Shown here piece by piece: positions 48,379 to 59,490 of a stretch of DNA of 64,000 nucleotides. Each line of letters opens with the position of its first letter. Position 1 is the stretch's first letter. Source of the DNA: Limnoperna fortunei (lineage: Eukaryota > Mollusca > Bivalvia > Mytilida > Modiolidae); NCBI GenBank assembly GCA_944474755.1, contig OX104124.1, forward strand, positions 5,978,437 to 6,042,436, written 5' to 3'. The position numbers and the translations under genes are program-made. Under the pieces are notes generated by a model. It saw only the letters and a program-made list of their open reading frames with translations. It was not told the DNA's origin and did no database searches.

Positions 48379-49475
48379 CTTAAAGCTTAAAACTAGGCTT
48401 AAAGATCTTATAAAACGCTACTTTTTCAAGAAAAACGGAAAGAGACGATACAAATACCTAGTAATTAGTCATGACAGAACTTACTTCGTCATTAATGACT
48501 CTAAATCTACTACTAAATATACTGAAGACCAAATCTGTTAGATTTTCTGATTGACAACATATTCGTCATGTTTGGAGGACATGTTTTTCAACAGACTGTT
48601 GGTATTCCAATGGGTACTAATTGTGCTCCTCTCCTCGCCGACCTGTTTTTGTACTCTTATGAAGCTGAGTTCCTAGAAGGCCTGCTGAAGAAGAAAAAAA
48701 AGACACTGGCCCAGACCTTTAATTTAACATTCCGCTATATTGATAATGTTTTGTCCCTCAACAATGCTAAATTTGGTGACTATTTACATTCAATTTACCC
48801 CAGCGAGCTTGAAATTAAAGACACCACCAATACACTAAGCTCAGCCTCTGACTTAGACCTACTTCTAGAAATAGACTCAGGAAAAGTACAAACTAGACTC
48901 TACGACAAGCGTGATGACTTCAACTTTCCAATTGTCAACTTCCCGTTCATCGACAGCAACATTCCAGCAGCTCCAGCGTATGGTTTGTACATTTCACAAC
49001 TTATACGTTATTCTAGATCCTGCGATAGGTATTCCGATTTTATAGACCGATCCCTGCTGTTGACTGTTAAACTACTCAAACAAGGGTTTGTTGCACCTAG
49101 GTTGATGTTATCTCTCCATAAGTTCTATGGTCGTCACCAGGACTTAATTGATCGTTATGGGAAATCAGTGTCTCAAATACGATCTGACATGTTTGCTGAG
49201 TCAAAGGTAGTGATTCCTATTCCTGGATTTGACTTTTCCCTAGACATGACAATGAGTAACTCGACGGGTGTCGAATTAGAGGCAGTCACTGCTTACTCGT
49301 CCGGAGCACATGAGTGCACCCATGGATTTTATTGGATTCGGGTTACTCTCTTCATGTTTTTTGTGTTTTTGGTTTTTTGTGTTGCGTTTTGTCTATATCC
49401 GGATTTGTAACTGTCTCTTGACTTTTGGCTCTTGTTGTTCGGTCGGTTTTCTTTGCTATTTTTCTTTTTATCAGA
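48379..49475 (+). mobile_element. Penelope-like element insertion
   Basis: Inserted between 'caacctt' and 'tatcagaacg', which are adjacent in unit A (17815-17830), so both borders are defined. It starts within the RT region (in other frames: KNGKRRYKYLVISHDRTYF, KYTEDQIC), contains the long frame 48568-49410, and ends at 'ggttttctttgctatttttc'. It is 5' truncated. No GIY-YIG endonuclease is encoded before its 3' border. Confidence 0.85.
48568..49410 (+). pseudogene. Penelope-like reverse transcriptase, 280 aa, catalytic site mutated
   Basis: Longest retroelement frame with a methionine start in the window. Residues 3-27 hold the GGHVFQQTVGIPMGTNCAPL motif and LLADLF; 54-60 is TFRYIDN, where the usual YIDD has its last aspartate replaced by asparagine, so polymerase activity should be lost. 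Then come SELEIKDTTNT (79-89), LYDKRDDFNFPIVNFPF (111-127), the S-Q-L-I-R-Y-S-R thumb-like block (143-150) and FYGRHQDLIDRYGKSVSQ (186-203). The last 25 residues are hydrophobic and may be frame drift. The upstream RT part is out of frame, so the ATG is probably internal to the original protein. RT of Penelope-like elements normally primes on DNA ends or nicks; here it is a fossil. Confidence 0.85.
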
Positions 49476-50240
49476 ACGAAAGGTCGCCGTTACAGGCAAT
49501 GGAAGCCGCTAATGAAAAGCGTAACAAAAGCAGTGTTGCATCATTATTCTAATTATGTTAACGAACAAATCAGGTTACATAATAAACCAAATGTCAACAT
49601 ACCCGATTCTAACATACATGTACGAATGCTAACCCAACAACATACATAAGCACTCTGAACAGAGAGAGACACATACAAACTAACAACCAATGTGTGAATG
49701 ATTTTTATGGATATTTAGAACAAAAACCTGCCAACATAATTATAAACCAAACACCGATAGATACGAACAATAGCATTCAAAATGGTGACTTGATTTGTCA
49801 AAGTTTCTCCTTAAGATAGACAGTCTTGAAGGTTATCTATCATGGAAGGACAATTTTAAATATGTTATGCGAGAAATTAATGCATCTGCTGCTGAAGACA
49901 TCAACTTAATGATAAATAGATTGGACCAGATGTAGCCAGACAAATCAACAGCGTCAAAATGTTCAATGCAGGGACAGCAGCAGTAGATTGAACAACAGCA
50001 TGGAAAAACCTACGAAGCGAACCCATGAATGGTTGAAACAGCACTTCAAGAGAGCTTTCATCCTTTCCAAAAATTTCATCAAAGAAAAGATAAAGTGACA
50101 TTATATACTTTCTAAATTATGAGCATCAAAAGACAAACCAGAGTATTCAGCACTTTTGACCTATTGTGACACCGCAGCTAGAGTAAACCCAACAAGAAGC
50201 AAATTGCCGACAAATATTCATTAAAAACTACAAAGGTTTA
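49476..50240 (+). pseudogene. BEL/Pao-type gag remnant, 3' part (unit B)
   Basis: Continues the gag remnant after the Penelope insertion (counterpart of 17825-18600). More stops than in unit A. The S-P-L-Q-A-M-E-A-A-N-E-K peptide and the degraded DUF1759-like blocks are recognisable by alignment to unit A. Confidence 0.55.
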
Positions 50241-50261
50241 GTTTGCAAATTCAACAAGCAG

Positions 50262-50856
50262 AAAAAATAGCAAAGAAAACCGAACTAGCAACAATAGCCT
50301 AAAGTCAAGGGACAGTTACAAATCCGGATATGTCAGATCGTATTTGAGGCACTCTTTTCCCATTCTAGCAAATACAGCGTATGGTGTGTACATTTCATAA
50401 CTTACACGTAATTCTAGATTCTGCGATCGGTATTGCAATTTTCTAGACTGATCACTGCTGTTTACTACTAAACAACTCAAAAAAGGGTTTGTCACGCCTA
50501 GGTTAATGTGATCTCTACAGAAGTGTTATGGTCGTTACCGATTTTCGATTGATCATTAAGGGAAATCATTCTCTCTAATAAGATCAGACATTTTCGCAGC
50601 GTCATTGGTAGTGTTTCCTATTCCAGGATTTGACTTTTTCCTAGACATGATAATGAGTAACTCGACCATTGTCTAATTAGTGGCAAGCACTGCTTACTGG
50701 TTGGGAGGACCAGAGTGACCCATGGTTTTTGTTGTGTTCGGGTTACTCTCTTTCTGTGTGCTTTGTTGTTGTGTATGTTCGTCAATATCCGGATTTGTAA
50801 CTGTCCCTTGACTTTTGGCTTCGGTTGTTCGGTCGGTTTTCTTTGCTATTTTTCTA
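50262..50856. mobile_element. head-to-head Penelope-like 3' fragments (unit B)
   Basis: Duplicate of 18618-19190: a minus-strand piece (50262-50358) and a plus-strand piece (50362-50856) of the same 3' region. Confidence 0.7.
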
Positions 50857-51186
50857 AGAATAGATTTTAGTGATGTCGGGTTTGTAAGCAATGCGAGCCA
50901 TCATGGTAAACGTAATTAGATTTGTTTCGTTGCATGAAATGTTGATAAAGTATTCAGTACAGTGTTTATATGCTTTGGATATAAACAGTATTGTCTTTCA
51001 TTTTTTCTTTTATTATACAGCTCTAAACACAAGAAATCAAGAAATCAAAACTGCATAAAAGACATTGGTTATCAGACGTGGAATTCTTAAGGTCTATATA
51101 TAGACGCGTCTTCAATTGTGTTCGCTGTAAGATAACGCTTCAGATAGAGACAGAAAAGTCTCACCATAACCATTAGAAAATGTTGC

Positions 51187-51660
51187 AAAAGGGATGCAAC
51201 ACCATTTGTAATTTCCAAGAATCTTCTCGGACAGCGTAGCGTTTCTTGTAGATAAATATAATTTTGTAAAGGTCCTTATCTGCTGGCACAACAACATATT
51301 GGTAATGCATGTGGGACATTGTTTTAGCAGCATCCAAATTTCTGCAGACTGATGAAGCGTTATTACCCATTGACCTTCTTAAACGATTAATTCTTGTTCG
51401 CATCATGGGTTTCAACAACTCGGACAAGGTCGTCTTGCATCGCACATTGTATGGCATAGTCCTATAGTGGATCCATAGACCCACGATATGTCGGTTCTTT
51501 GGAAATAATATTAAGGAGTCTTTCTTTATCAACAATGTTCAGATCTCTATTTATCACGTTACCTAAATAGCTATAAATGAATGGGGGATAGTGGCAAGAG
51601 CAGTCAGGAAGATTGGCTTTGAAGTCATTGATCTACAGATGCTGGAATACACGTTAGTAG
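51187..51660 (-). pseudogene. Penelope-like N-terminal fragment (composite, copy 2a)
   Basis: Minus-strand frame 51535-51173 (start codon not certain) with the pre-RT segment NASSVCRNLDAAKTMSH and YVVVPADKDLYKIIFIYKK. The C-x-C-H-x-P-F-I-Y block lies upstream in another frame (51540-51660). Same family and order as 32484-32945. The RT core is absent. Confidence 0.75.
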
Positions 51661-52332
51661 ATTCTGGGTGCTATGGGGTAGTATAGGTATAAGACATAAT
51701 CATAACGGAATCGTTTTTAAGGTATTGTGGTAGTTTGGATGTAACAGACATTAGATGTAAGATTTCCAAGATTTATATCATCCATGACTTTGTTAGTGAG
51801 CATTAAAGAAAGAAAAGTCCCAGTTTCTTGTTCATCTTCGTATGTGTAACCGGTTTGAACAATCTCAAATAATTGCAACTAACCTATAGAGAGTAGACGA
51901 AGTGCCTGTTACAGATGTCGGAGGACATTCCATATACAAGTGATAAGTGTTTTGAGTTAAAAAAATAATTTTGTGCAAATATCTGATATAATACAATTAT
52001 TAACGTTCTTAGAGTTTAAGCATGGTTGATTTTCTTGAAATGACAACCTATACACGTGAAAGAAAAATAGTTATTGAAATATTCATTTTGGGCTCTAAGT
52101 ATAATAAAAACATGTTTACATTTGGGAAACTAAATCTATTCTAAAAATCATTCACACTGTTCAGACATACAGAATATAGGTGTCAAAAGTAATTAATGTC
52201 AAGATCGATAGATGATGAAGAAAACAGATATTCACATGAGGACACACTCATACATTACATCCCTTCCTTTCTTTAAAGTAATTAACTTTAACTAACGGGT
52301 TTATTAGATATTATTTTTTAAACTCTACTAGA

Positions 52333-52458
52333 TTAATTTTTAATTTAAACATATTTATTGCCATAAAGTTATAACACAGGATCGGATACAAGTTATCACA
52401 ACTTATCTTATCCTCTCCATATAACACAATGAATGCTACATATACATGCATACGTCAA
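52333..52458 (-). mobile_element. LINE 3' end left in tandem unit 1
   Basis: 126 bp identical in kind to the 3' end of the LINE at 53894 onward, ending abruptly at 'acatgcatacgtca', where unit 2 begins. Confidence 0.9.
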
Positions 52459-52747
52459 CCATCATGGTAAACGTAATTACATTTGTTTCGTTGCATGAAA
52501 TGTTGATAAAGTATTCAGTACAGTGTTTATATGCTTTGGATATAAACAGTATTGTCTTTCATTTTTTCTTTTATTATACAGCTCTAAACACAAGAAATCA
52601 AGAAATCAAAACTGCATAAAAGACATTGGTTATCAGACGTGGAATTCTTAAGGTCTATATATAGACGCGTCTTCAATTGTGTTCGATGTAAGATAACGCT
52701 TCAGATAGAGACAGAAAAGTCTCACCATAACCATTAGAAAATGTTGC

Positions 52748-53218
52748 AAAAGGGATGCAACACCATTTGTAATTTCCAAGAATCTTCTCGGACAGCGTAG
52801 CGTTTCTTGTAGATAAATATAATTTTGTAAAGGTCCTTATCTGCTGGCACAACAACATATTGGTAATGCATGTGGGACATTGTTTTAGCAGCATCCAAAT
52901 TTATGCAGACTGATGAAGCGTTGTTACCCATTGACCTTCTTAAACGATTAATTCGTGTTAGCATGATGGGTTTCAACAACTCGGACAAGGTCGTCTTGCA
53001 TCGCACATTGTATGGCATAGTCCTATAGTGGATCCATAGGCCCACGATATGTCGGTTCTTTGGAAATAATATTAAGGAGTCTTTCTTTATCAACAATGTT
53101 CAGATCTCTATTTATCACGTTACCTAAATAGCTATAAATGAATGGGGGATAGTGGCAAGAGCAGTCAGGAAGATTGGCTTTGAAGTCATTGATCTACAGA
53201 TGCTGGAATACACGTTAG
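52748..53218 (-). pseudogene. Penelope-like N-terminal fragment (composite, copy 2b)
   Basis: Near-identical tandem copy of 51187-51660; frame 53096-52734 differs by a few residues. Confidence 0.75.
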
Positions 53219-54229
53219 TATATTCTGGGTGCTATGGGGTAGTATAGGTATAAGACATAATCATAACGGAATCGTTTTTAAGGTATTGTGGTAGTTTGGA
53301 TGTAACAGACATGTGATGTAAGATTTCCAAGATTTATATCATCCATGACTTTGTTAGTGAGCATTAAAGAAAGAAAAGTCCCAGTTTCTTGTTCATCTTT
53401 GTATGTGTAACCGGTTTGAACAATCTCAAATAATTGCAACTAACCTATAGAGAGTAGACGAAGTGCCTGTTACAGATGTCGGAAGACATTCCATATACAA
53501 GTGATAAGTGTTTTGAGTTAAAAAAATAATTTTGTGCAAATATCTGATATAATACAATTATTAACGTTCTTAGAGTTTAAGCATGGTTGATTTTCTTGAA
53601 ATGACAACCTATACACGTGAAAGAACAATAGTTATTGAAATATTCATTTTGGGCTCTAAGTATAATAAAAACATGTTTACATTTGGGAAACTAAATCTAT
53701 TCTAAAAATCATTCACACGGTTCAAACATACAGAATATAGGTGTCAAAAGTAATTAATGTCAAGATCGATAGATGATGAGGAAAACAGATATTCACATGA
53801 GAACACACTCATACATTACATCCCTTCCTTTCTTTAAAGTAATTAACTTTAACTAACGGGTTTATTAGATATTATTTTTTAAACTCTACTAGATTAATTT
53901 TTAATTTAAACATATTTATTGCCATAAAGTTATAACACAGGATCGGATCTCCATATAACACAATGAATGCTACATATACATGCATACGTCAGCACATAAT
54001 TAAGTACATACATACAATACATTTTAACATGTAAGATAAATATCATGCAATATTCAGAACAAATATAATAGCAAAAATACAATTACAATAAAATAAAAAA
54101 AAACAATAAAAGGGGGGATGGGGTCATGTTTAACATTAACATTGAACCATATAAGGAGAGATGATACAAATAAAGCGGAAAGAGAGAGGAGCAGAAAGGA
54201 ATCTACAATAAAGTTAAAATTATGATCAA

Positions 54230-55081
54230 TTAAGTAAATCGTTTTGTTTGTTTGATAAATTGCTGCACTGCTAGAAAAAGCTTTAAATTGTTATCATAGT
54301 TCAAAGTCTCGCTACCAAAAAGTAAGATTTCAATGTCTATAATATCAACAAAATTTAGTTTTCTAAATAACTCAGTGCGGGGACCAATGTAAAAAGGACA
54401 TTCAATAAAAAAGAGGGTCGAATCCTCAAATATATGACCGCAGTTACAACTTGAATAATCAATTAAGTTTACCCGAAAGAGGTCTGCATTGAGGTTGTTT
54501 GATCTATGTCTAAGTTTAGTATGTAATATATTTAGTAATCTATTACCAGCCAGATAAAAATTTGGAGGTTTCACACGATCTTTTTCTTTTAATAAAAGTC
54601 TTTTGAATATTTGGTATGGTTCTGTGTTTCTTAAAGATTCGTTTAAGTGATTCCACCGTTGAATAGTTGAATTAAAAAAAGAGTTAGTATATAGCTGTAA
54701 TCTCTGTCTAGGTACTTGAAATTGATTCTGCGTTCTTAAATTCCTGACGTTTTCCCTATAAAAGGGGGATAAACAATCACTCAAATATGAAGGACAGTTA
54801 TTATATTTAATTTGGTGAAACAAATTCAATTTCCTTCTTTCTCTCCTAGATTGAAGCGTTTCCCATCCCGTTTCAAAATATAACGATTCAATACTCGCAA
54901 ATTTTGGAAGACCAGTTATTATTCTTGCAGCTTCGTTATGAACTTGTTCAAGTTTATTTTTATTTTGAACAGAACAGCCATCCCAAAGTTCACAAGCATA
55001 TTCTAAAATGGGGAGAATATAAGTAAAATAAATTTTTTCAATGTTTGATCTACTTAGACTAAATTTAAATTTTCTTAGCAC
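54230..55081 (-). pseudogene. LINE ORF2, thumb and C-terminal zinc-knuckle part
   Basis: 283 codons, open to the stop. Residues 1-30 have LRKFKFSLSRSNIEKIYFTY, the helix after the RT palm, followed by ILPILEYACELWDGC and EQVHNEAARIITGLPKF, strongly typical of the region C-terminal to LINE RT. Near residue 215, CNCGHIFEDSTLFFIECPFY gives the C-x-C-x(n)-C zinc-knuckle-like motif (usual histidine replaced by F/F), and LFGSE follows. The piece is continuous with the RT region upstream except for a frame break near 55081-55246. Confidence 0.85.
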
Positions 55082-55245
55082 GCATAATCTAGCTGATGCG
55101 CTATTAATTATGTTCTTTATATGAATAGTCCATTTACAGTTTGAAGAAAACGTGACACCAAGATGTTTGTGACTTTCAACAATTTTTACGTTTTCATTGT
55201 TGAAAATAATATTTAGATTGTTGGTTATTCCTTGAGTTGTAAATA

Positions 55246-56426
55246 CTACGCACTCTGTTTTACTGTGATTAAAGCTAACAAGCCATTTTTCAGACCAAAG
55301 TTGTATTTACAAAGGTCAGAGTTAAGAATAGTTTCAGTATCAGAAATGTTATTAGAGGAACATATTAAAGATGTGTCATCGGCAAATAATCTTGCCAAAC
55401 TGTCAGTTGTATCAGCAATATCATTTATATATATTAAAAACAATAGGGGACCTAATACTGATCCCTGAGGTACCCCCCTTTGATAATGCCAACATCTGAG
55501 TAAGAATTACCAATACATACTTTCTGTTCTCTATTAATGAGGTAATTTTCAAGCCATATTAGTAGTTTTCCCGAAATTCCATATGCTTTAATTTTTTTAG
55601 TTAGTCCTTTATGCCAAACACGATCAAACGCTTTAGAAATATCACAAAAAATTGAACAGACTACTTTTCTATTCTCCTATGCTATACAAATATTATGGTA
55701 TATTTCTATGAGCTGATGAACAGTAGAGTGTTTTTGCATGAATACTGATTGGTATTTGTATAAAAGGGAATTTTCTAGTAGAAAGTTGTATATGTATTTG
55801 TAAATTACCAAAAACTTTTCCAAGACAGCTTAATAAACTTATTGGTCGGTAATTAGTTGGATCGTATTTTTCCCCTTTCTTGAAAAGCGGAATAACTATG
55901 GCCAATTTCCATTTTGTAGGGAATTCAGTGTGTGAAAAAGTGAGAGATTAAATATTATTTGTAACGGTATACTTTTACTCGCGGCCGTAAATTTCAGTAA
56001 ATGATGGCTTATACGGTCTTCACCGACGGCTTTACCAAGAGGCAGACTCTGTAATACGTCTTTTATTTCATCAGATGTAATAAAGTCAATATCAATTTTC
56101 TTATCAGTACGAGTTTCGAAATCAGGGACAGTCTTTTCGGCATTTTGAATATCAGATATGGACGAAAAGAAATTATTTAAGACATTACTTTTTTCTTTGA
56201 CGCACATGACTAGATTACCACTTACATTTTCAGTGAGAGGGGGGATCGTACTTGATTTATATCCATTACTAAGAAATTTAACTAGTTTCCAGTAAGTTTT
56301 CGGGTTGTTCTTTTTATTCTCATCAAGAAGATTATTCTGTTCACGTGCATATTTTATCATGTTATTAACCTTACTTTTTTGCGTTTTGAACTTTTCAATA
56401 GCCGTTGTAGTATGCTTTTTCTTCAT
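55246..56426 (-). pseudogene. LINE ORF2, reverse transcriptase part (frameshifted)
   Basis: Read 3' to 5' on the plus strand. 56426-55896: KNNPKTYWKLVKFL, then LPLGKAVGEDRISHHLLK (RT motif 0/1; usual GPDxIS is GEDRIS). A frame break follows, then 55905-55693: LAIVIPLFKKG, YDPTNYRPISLLSCLGK (fingers). Another break, then the palm A motif FCDISKAFDRVWHKGL (about 55600-55650), then the [13 protein letters not shown] motif B split by one shift near 55475. 55443-55246: [20 protein letters not shown], followed by ADDTSL, the FADD catalytic motif C. All catalytic aspartates are present, but at least three frameshifts inactivate the protein. Confidence 0.88.
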
Positions 56427-56565
56427 TAATTTATGCAGCCTATCTCTTATTCTTATTTATTTTATTATTTTAGAATTTAACCAAGGTTTATCATTTGGTC
56501 TAATTGTTACAACTTTTGTAGGAATACATTTTCTTGCTAGGGACAGGAATTTGTTAGTAAAGTTT

Positions 56566-57500
56566 TCAGTTTTCAGTCATTTTATTGATGTCCCTTTCTC
56601 CGCTAAGAAAATTTTCCCAGTCGAATCTAGATATTTCAGTATTAAGTTGGTTAAAATCGCCATGCTTATAAAGCCAGACCTCTCGTGTATAAGTTTTCTC
56701 AAAACTAATAGCAGCTTTAATTGTTACAGAAGTTGCATCATGATCACTTACAGTTCGATCGATTTTCAGAACTAAAGCAATGCTTATTTCACAGTCGTCC
56801 GAAAATAAAACTGGATCAAGCAAATTATCGAAACGAGTTGGTTCAGAAATGCAGTTTTGAAGATTGAAATTTCTCATAAGTAAATTTAACCGATGATCGG
56901 TTTCAGTCAGTAAATTTACGTTTAGATCACCTGTGATTATTACCCGACTTGAGATATCTAATGCTTTCTCAATGGATGCATGAAGATTTTCCCAAAAGGG
57001 GTTCACAGATGTGGGTGGTCTATAAATAGCGCATACTAAAAGCTTATAATTCGTCAGAGAAATCTCTATCCATAACATTTCATTATTGCCAAATTCTAAA
57101 TCTTGTCTGCGCGTGAAATGTAAATTCTCAGAAACATAAATTAATACACCACCCCAAAACAGTCGCGATCTTTACGGATCGGTAAACTATAGCCAGGTAA
57201 AACCAAATCATCGCTATTCACGTTTGCATCTAAATGAGTTTCTGTTACACAAACAACCGCTGAGCCATCGCATATTGTTTCTAAATAGTCGATTTTATTT
57301 CTAATACTTCTTGCATTCCAATGAAATATAGATAGCTCGCAATCAGTTGAGTTGGGCCCGGGATTAATCTCAATGTCATTGCTTAGGATCAATAGTTGCA
57401 ATAAAAATAAAGTTAATGATATGTTACGAGAGAATGATTCACGCATATACAACATACATCTACTAGAAATAAATAAAATATACCGCGCCATTTTTTGTGC
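56566..57500 (-). pseudogene. LINE ORF2, 2A motif and endonuclease (EEP) part
   Basis: The reading frame extends upstream to 57737 without an ATG; usable ATGs are at 57491 and 57446. After a hydrophobic stretch (ISLTLFLLQLLIL) comes DIEINPGP (57354-57377), then the apurinic-type endonuclease: FHWNARSIRNKIDYLE (motif with catalytic N), VVCVTETHLDANV (catalytic E). A one-base deletion near 57150 shifts frame. 57078-56566 continues LWIEISLTNYKLLVCAIYRP, then VIITGDLNVNLL (GDxN motif), and SDHDATSVT (catalytic SDH). All endonuclease signature residues (N, E, D/N, SDH) are visible, so damage is recent. Confidence 0.88.
57354..57377 (-). other. 2A-like ribosome-skipping motif (DIEINPGP)
   Basis: The codons spell D-I-E-I-N-P-G-P, an exact match to the 2A consensus D-(V/I)-E-x-N-P-G-P; skipping would occur between G and the final P. 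The residue before D is N instead of the common G. A leucine-rich hydrophobic run precedes it, as in known cellular 2As, where the upstream piece can act as a signal sequence. Such 2As are established in some non-LTR retrotransposons of invertebrates. Confidence 0.85.
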
Positions 57501-58436
57501 ATTAAGAAATAAAAGTATTATTAGTAAGAGGGTTAGATTTGGTATAATGATTTTTAGCTTTTTGGTAACGAGTCGGACTTTTGCGTTGAATAAACCTATT
57601 GCCATTCTATGACCAACAATGTCTTTATCCATTGTCAAACAAGGAGATATACGAGTTAAACAATTTATGGCAATAGGATGCGATTTTACTTTGTGCAGCA
57701 AATAAGATAATATAAAAAAGAATACAAAGTTGATCACAACTAAAAGTATGATATAATAACAACAAAGCAGAAACTATGTACAACACAACTAGAAAAAATG
57801 TGGAAACCATTTCAGCTGCTGAGGGTGTCAATTCCCATTGATAGTAATATACTTTCAATAGGGGTATTGTTTACAGATTGTAAGTAACAGATTAAGCTCG
57901 TGATACTTGAGTAATATTCCAGATTTAATTGAATCGAAAGCAGTTGGAGAACTTTTGACTATAAGGAAATTCACTACTCAACCTCGCAAGCAGTAAATGA
58001 TGACCATGTTTAGTTTCAAAATATTGTGACATGTAGGATTAACATTATTATTGAGTTTTCATTTTAAAACATAACATGGAGTTTTAACCACACAAAAATA
58101 TAGGATTAAAGTTAAAAATAGAAAGGCAAGGTGAGCGAAAATCAAGGTAGTGACGTACATGAAAGGTCAAAGGAGTTACAGGTGTGTTGTTTACAATATC
58201 TATTATTAGAATCGCACATGTCACATGTAACTATAAATACCAGAACCTGATCAGAGACTGGAACATTTCATAAACATAAAGAACGAGTTAGAACTCACTT
58301 TATTAACATAGTACTATTAAGAGTTTTCATTATAACCATCGATTTCAGCATCATTCAAGAGTACATGTATGTCGTCAAAACTCCATATAGTGTTTATACG
58401 GTTAGTGTTTTTACCAATGGCAAACAGCCTGCCATC

Positions 58437-59255
58437 TTACGACCAGCAAGAAGCAATTTTCTTTTTGAAACGTAGGTAGTTCAGTTCGTTCATAACTTGT
58501 TGACGCCTGTGTGTAAGGTTTTCAGTTATAAAAATGTTGTTCTCGTTACCTTTAAGATTTTTCTTTACAGAGAAGACACTATTTCTATGTCTATATGATG
58601 TAAAACGTGCAATTACTTGGACCTTTCCATTCTTAACTTTTCCAATAGGGTGAGTGCGTCCAAGTTCATTCAGAGTAATAGGAACACCTAGAGTTTTGTT
58701 ACAAATTTCTAGAATGATCTTATCAGTGTCCATTTTTCGTATGTGTTTTGGATTCGGGCATGGGATATTGTGAAACCTCAAGGAGGTTCTTCTTGAGTAT
58801 TGTTCTTGTTCATCCAGTCTATTATCAAGATCAGTGATTTGATGATGCAATTGTGTGTTAGATTCCTCCAGTTTGTCATTGATCTGCATTTGATCAGCTA
58901 GTTTGTGTTCTAAATCGTTCACAATTTGTACCTGCTTATTTATAATATCATTTTGGGCATTCAGTAATTCATCTTGTTTGTCAATTTTCTCTTGCATAGG
59001 TTTGATATAGTCAGTAAACATTTTGTCATATTTGGCTTCAATTTTGGACCACAGGCCTTCAGTTATTTTCGGTGTCAATTTTTCAAAAAAGTTATCGTCC
59101 TGTAAAACTGCACATACGAGTTCAGGAAGATTAAAGGTTACGCCAGGTGTTTTATTAATAATCTTTTCAACTTTATTTTCATCTACCCCACCTTGGTCTA
59201 AGTTGTCAGCTGAGTAGCCTAATTTTCGTGGTTTAGTTTGACGGCCTTGCTGCAT
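58437..59255 (-). CDS. LINE ORF1 protein, 272 aa (RNA-binding, coiled coil)
   Basis: Open from an ATG at 59255 to the stop at 58437. Residues 1-45 are basic then acidic. About 72-150 is a heptad-rich coiled coil with many K/E/Q/L (EKIDKQDELLNAQNDIINKQ is part of it). Y-S-R-R-T-S-L-R-F-H-N-I-P (153-165) opens an RRM-like fold as in L1-type ORF1p. R-T-H-P-I-G-K (200-206), V-I-A-R-F (214-218) and FITENLTHRRQQVMNELN (242-259) match the following C-terminal domain. In the life cycle such proteins coat LINE RNA in a particle. In-frame sequence upstream of the ATG is short, so the original N-terminus may be longer and lost at the 5' truncation. Confidence 0.85.
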   Translation of the reverse strand: MQQGRQTKPRKLGYSADNLDQGGVDENKVEKIINKTPGVTFNLPELVCAVLQDDNFFEKLTPKITEGLWSKIEAKYDKMFTDYIKPMQEKIDKQDELLNAQNDIINKQVQIVNDLEHKLADQMQINDKLEESNTQLHHQITDLDNRLDEQEQYSRRTSLRFHNIPCPNPKHIRKMDTDKIILEICNKTLGVPITLNELGRTHPIGKVKNGKVQVIARFTSYRHRNSVFSVKKNLKGNENNIFITENLTHRRQQVMNELNYLRFKKKIASCWS

Positions 59256-59490
59256 TTTAGTGGCCAGGGCTACAAGGATTTTTACGTTTACTAGTATCAG
59301 TGATCTTCTTAATAGTTTCTTTGTTGTTAACTAAAGTGTCACCTTTGTTTGTGTCACCTTTCTTTGTGGACTCTACTAGATATTAACTGTTTATTAGAAA
59401 AATCATAACAAGAATTAATGTCATCAAATTTTAAAAATTTTATCATCACATTCACTCGATCCATTCAATCTTAGTTCTAACAAAGAGTTC

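Larger units (their letters stand above)
50898..53991. repeat. 1.56-kb tandem duplication
   Basis: Unit 1 is 50898-52458 (1561 bp) and unit 2 is 52459-53991 (1533 bp), nearly identical. Unit 2 lacks 28 bp of LINE 3' sequence ('acaagttatcacaacttatc' and 8 more). Each holds the tail of unit B, a Penelope N-terminal fragment, the spacer and about 100-126 bp of the LINE 3' end. Because the LINE end is inside unit 1, the duplication happened after the LINE inserted. Confidence 0.92.
53894..59369 (-). mobile_element. LINE (CR1/Jockey group), 5.5 kb, with 11-bp TSD
   Basis: Bounded by the direct repeat ACTCTACTAGA (53883-53893 and 59370-59380). The uninterrupted site is visible in the window near 33619-33632 as actctaccaga followed by 'taataactgttcatta'. 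The 3' end (left) is AT-rich without a long poly(A): minus-strand ...GCAATAAATATG then TTTAAATTAAAAATTAA. The 5' end (right) lies just upstream of ORF1 and is probably slightly truncated. Contains ORF1 (58437-59255) and ORF2 (57500 to 54230, frameshifted). Inserted into the Penelope/gypsy composite. Exact clade undecided; a 2A motif before the endonuclease and the C-terminal CxCG zinc knuckle are seen in CR1/L2-type lineages. Confidence 0.92.
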
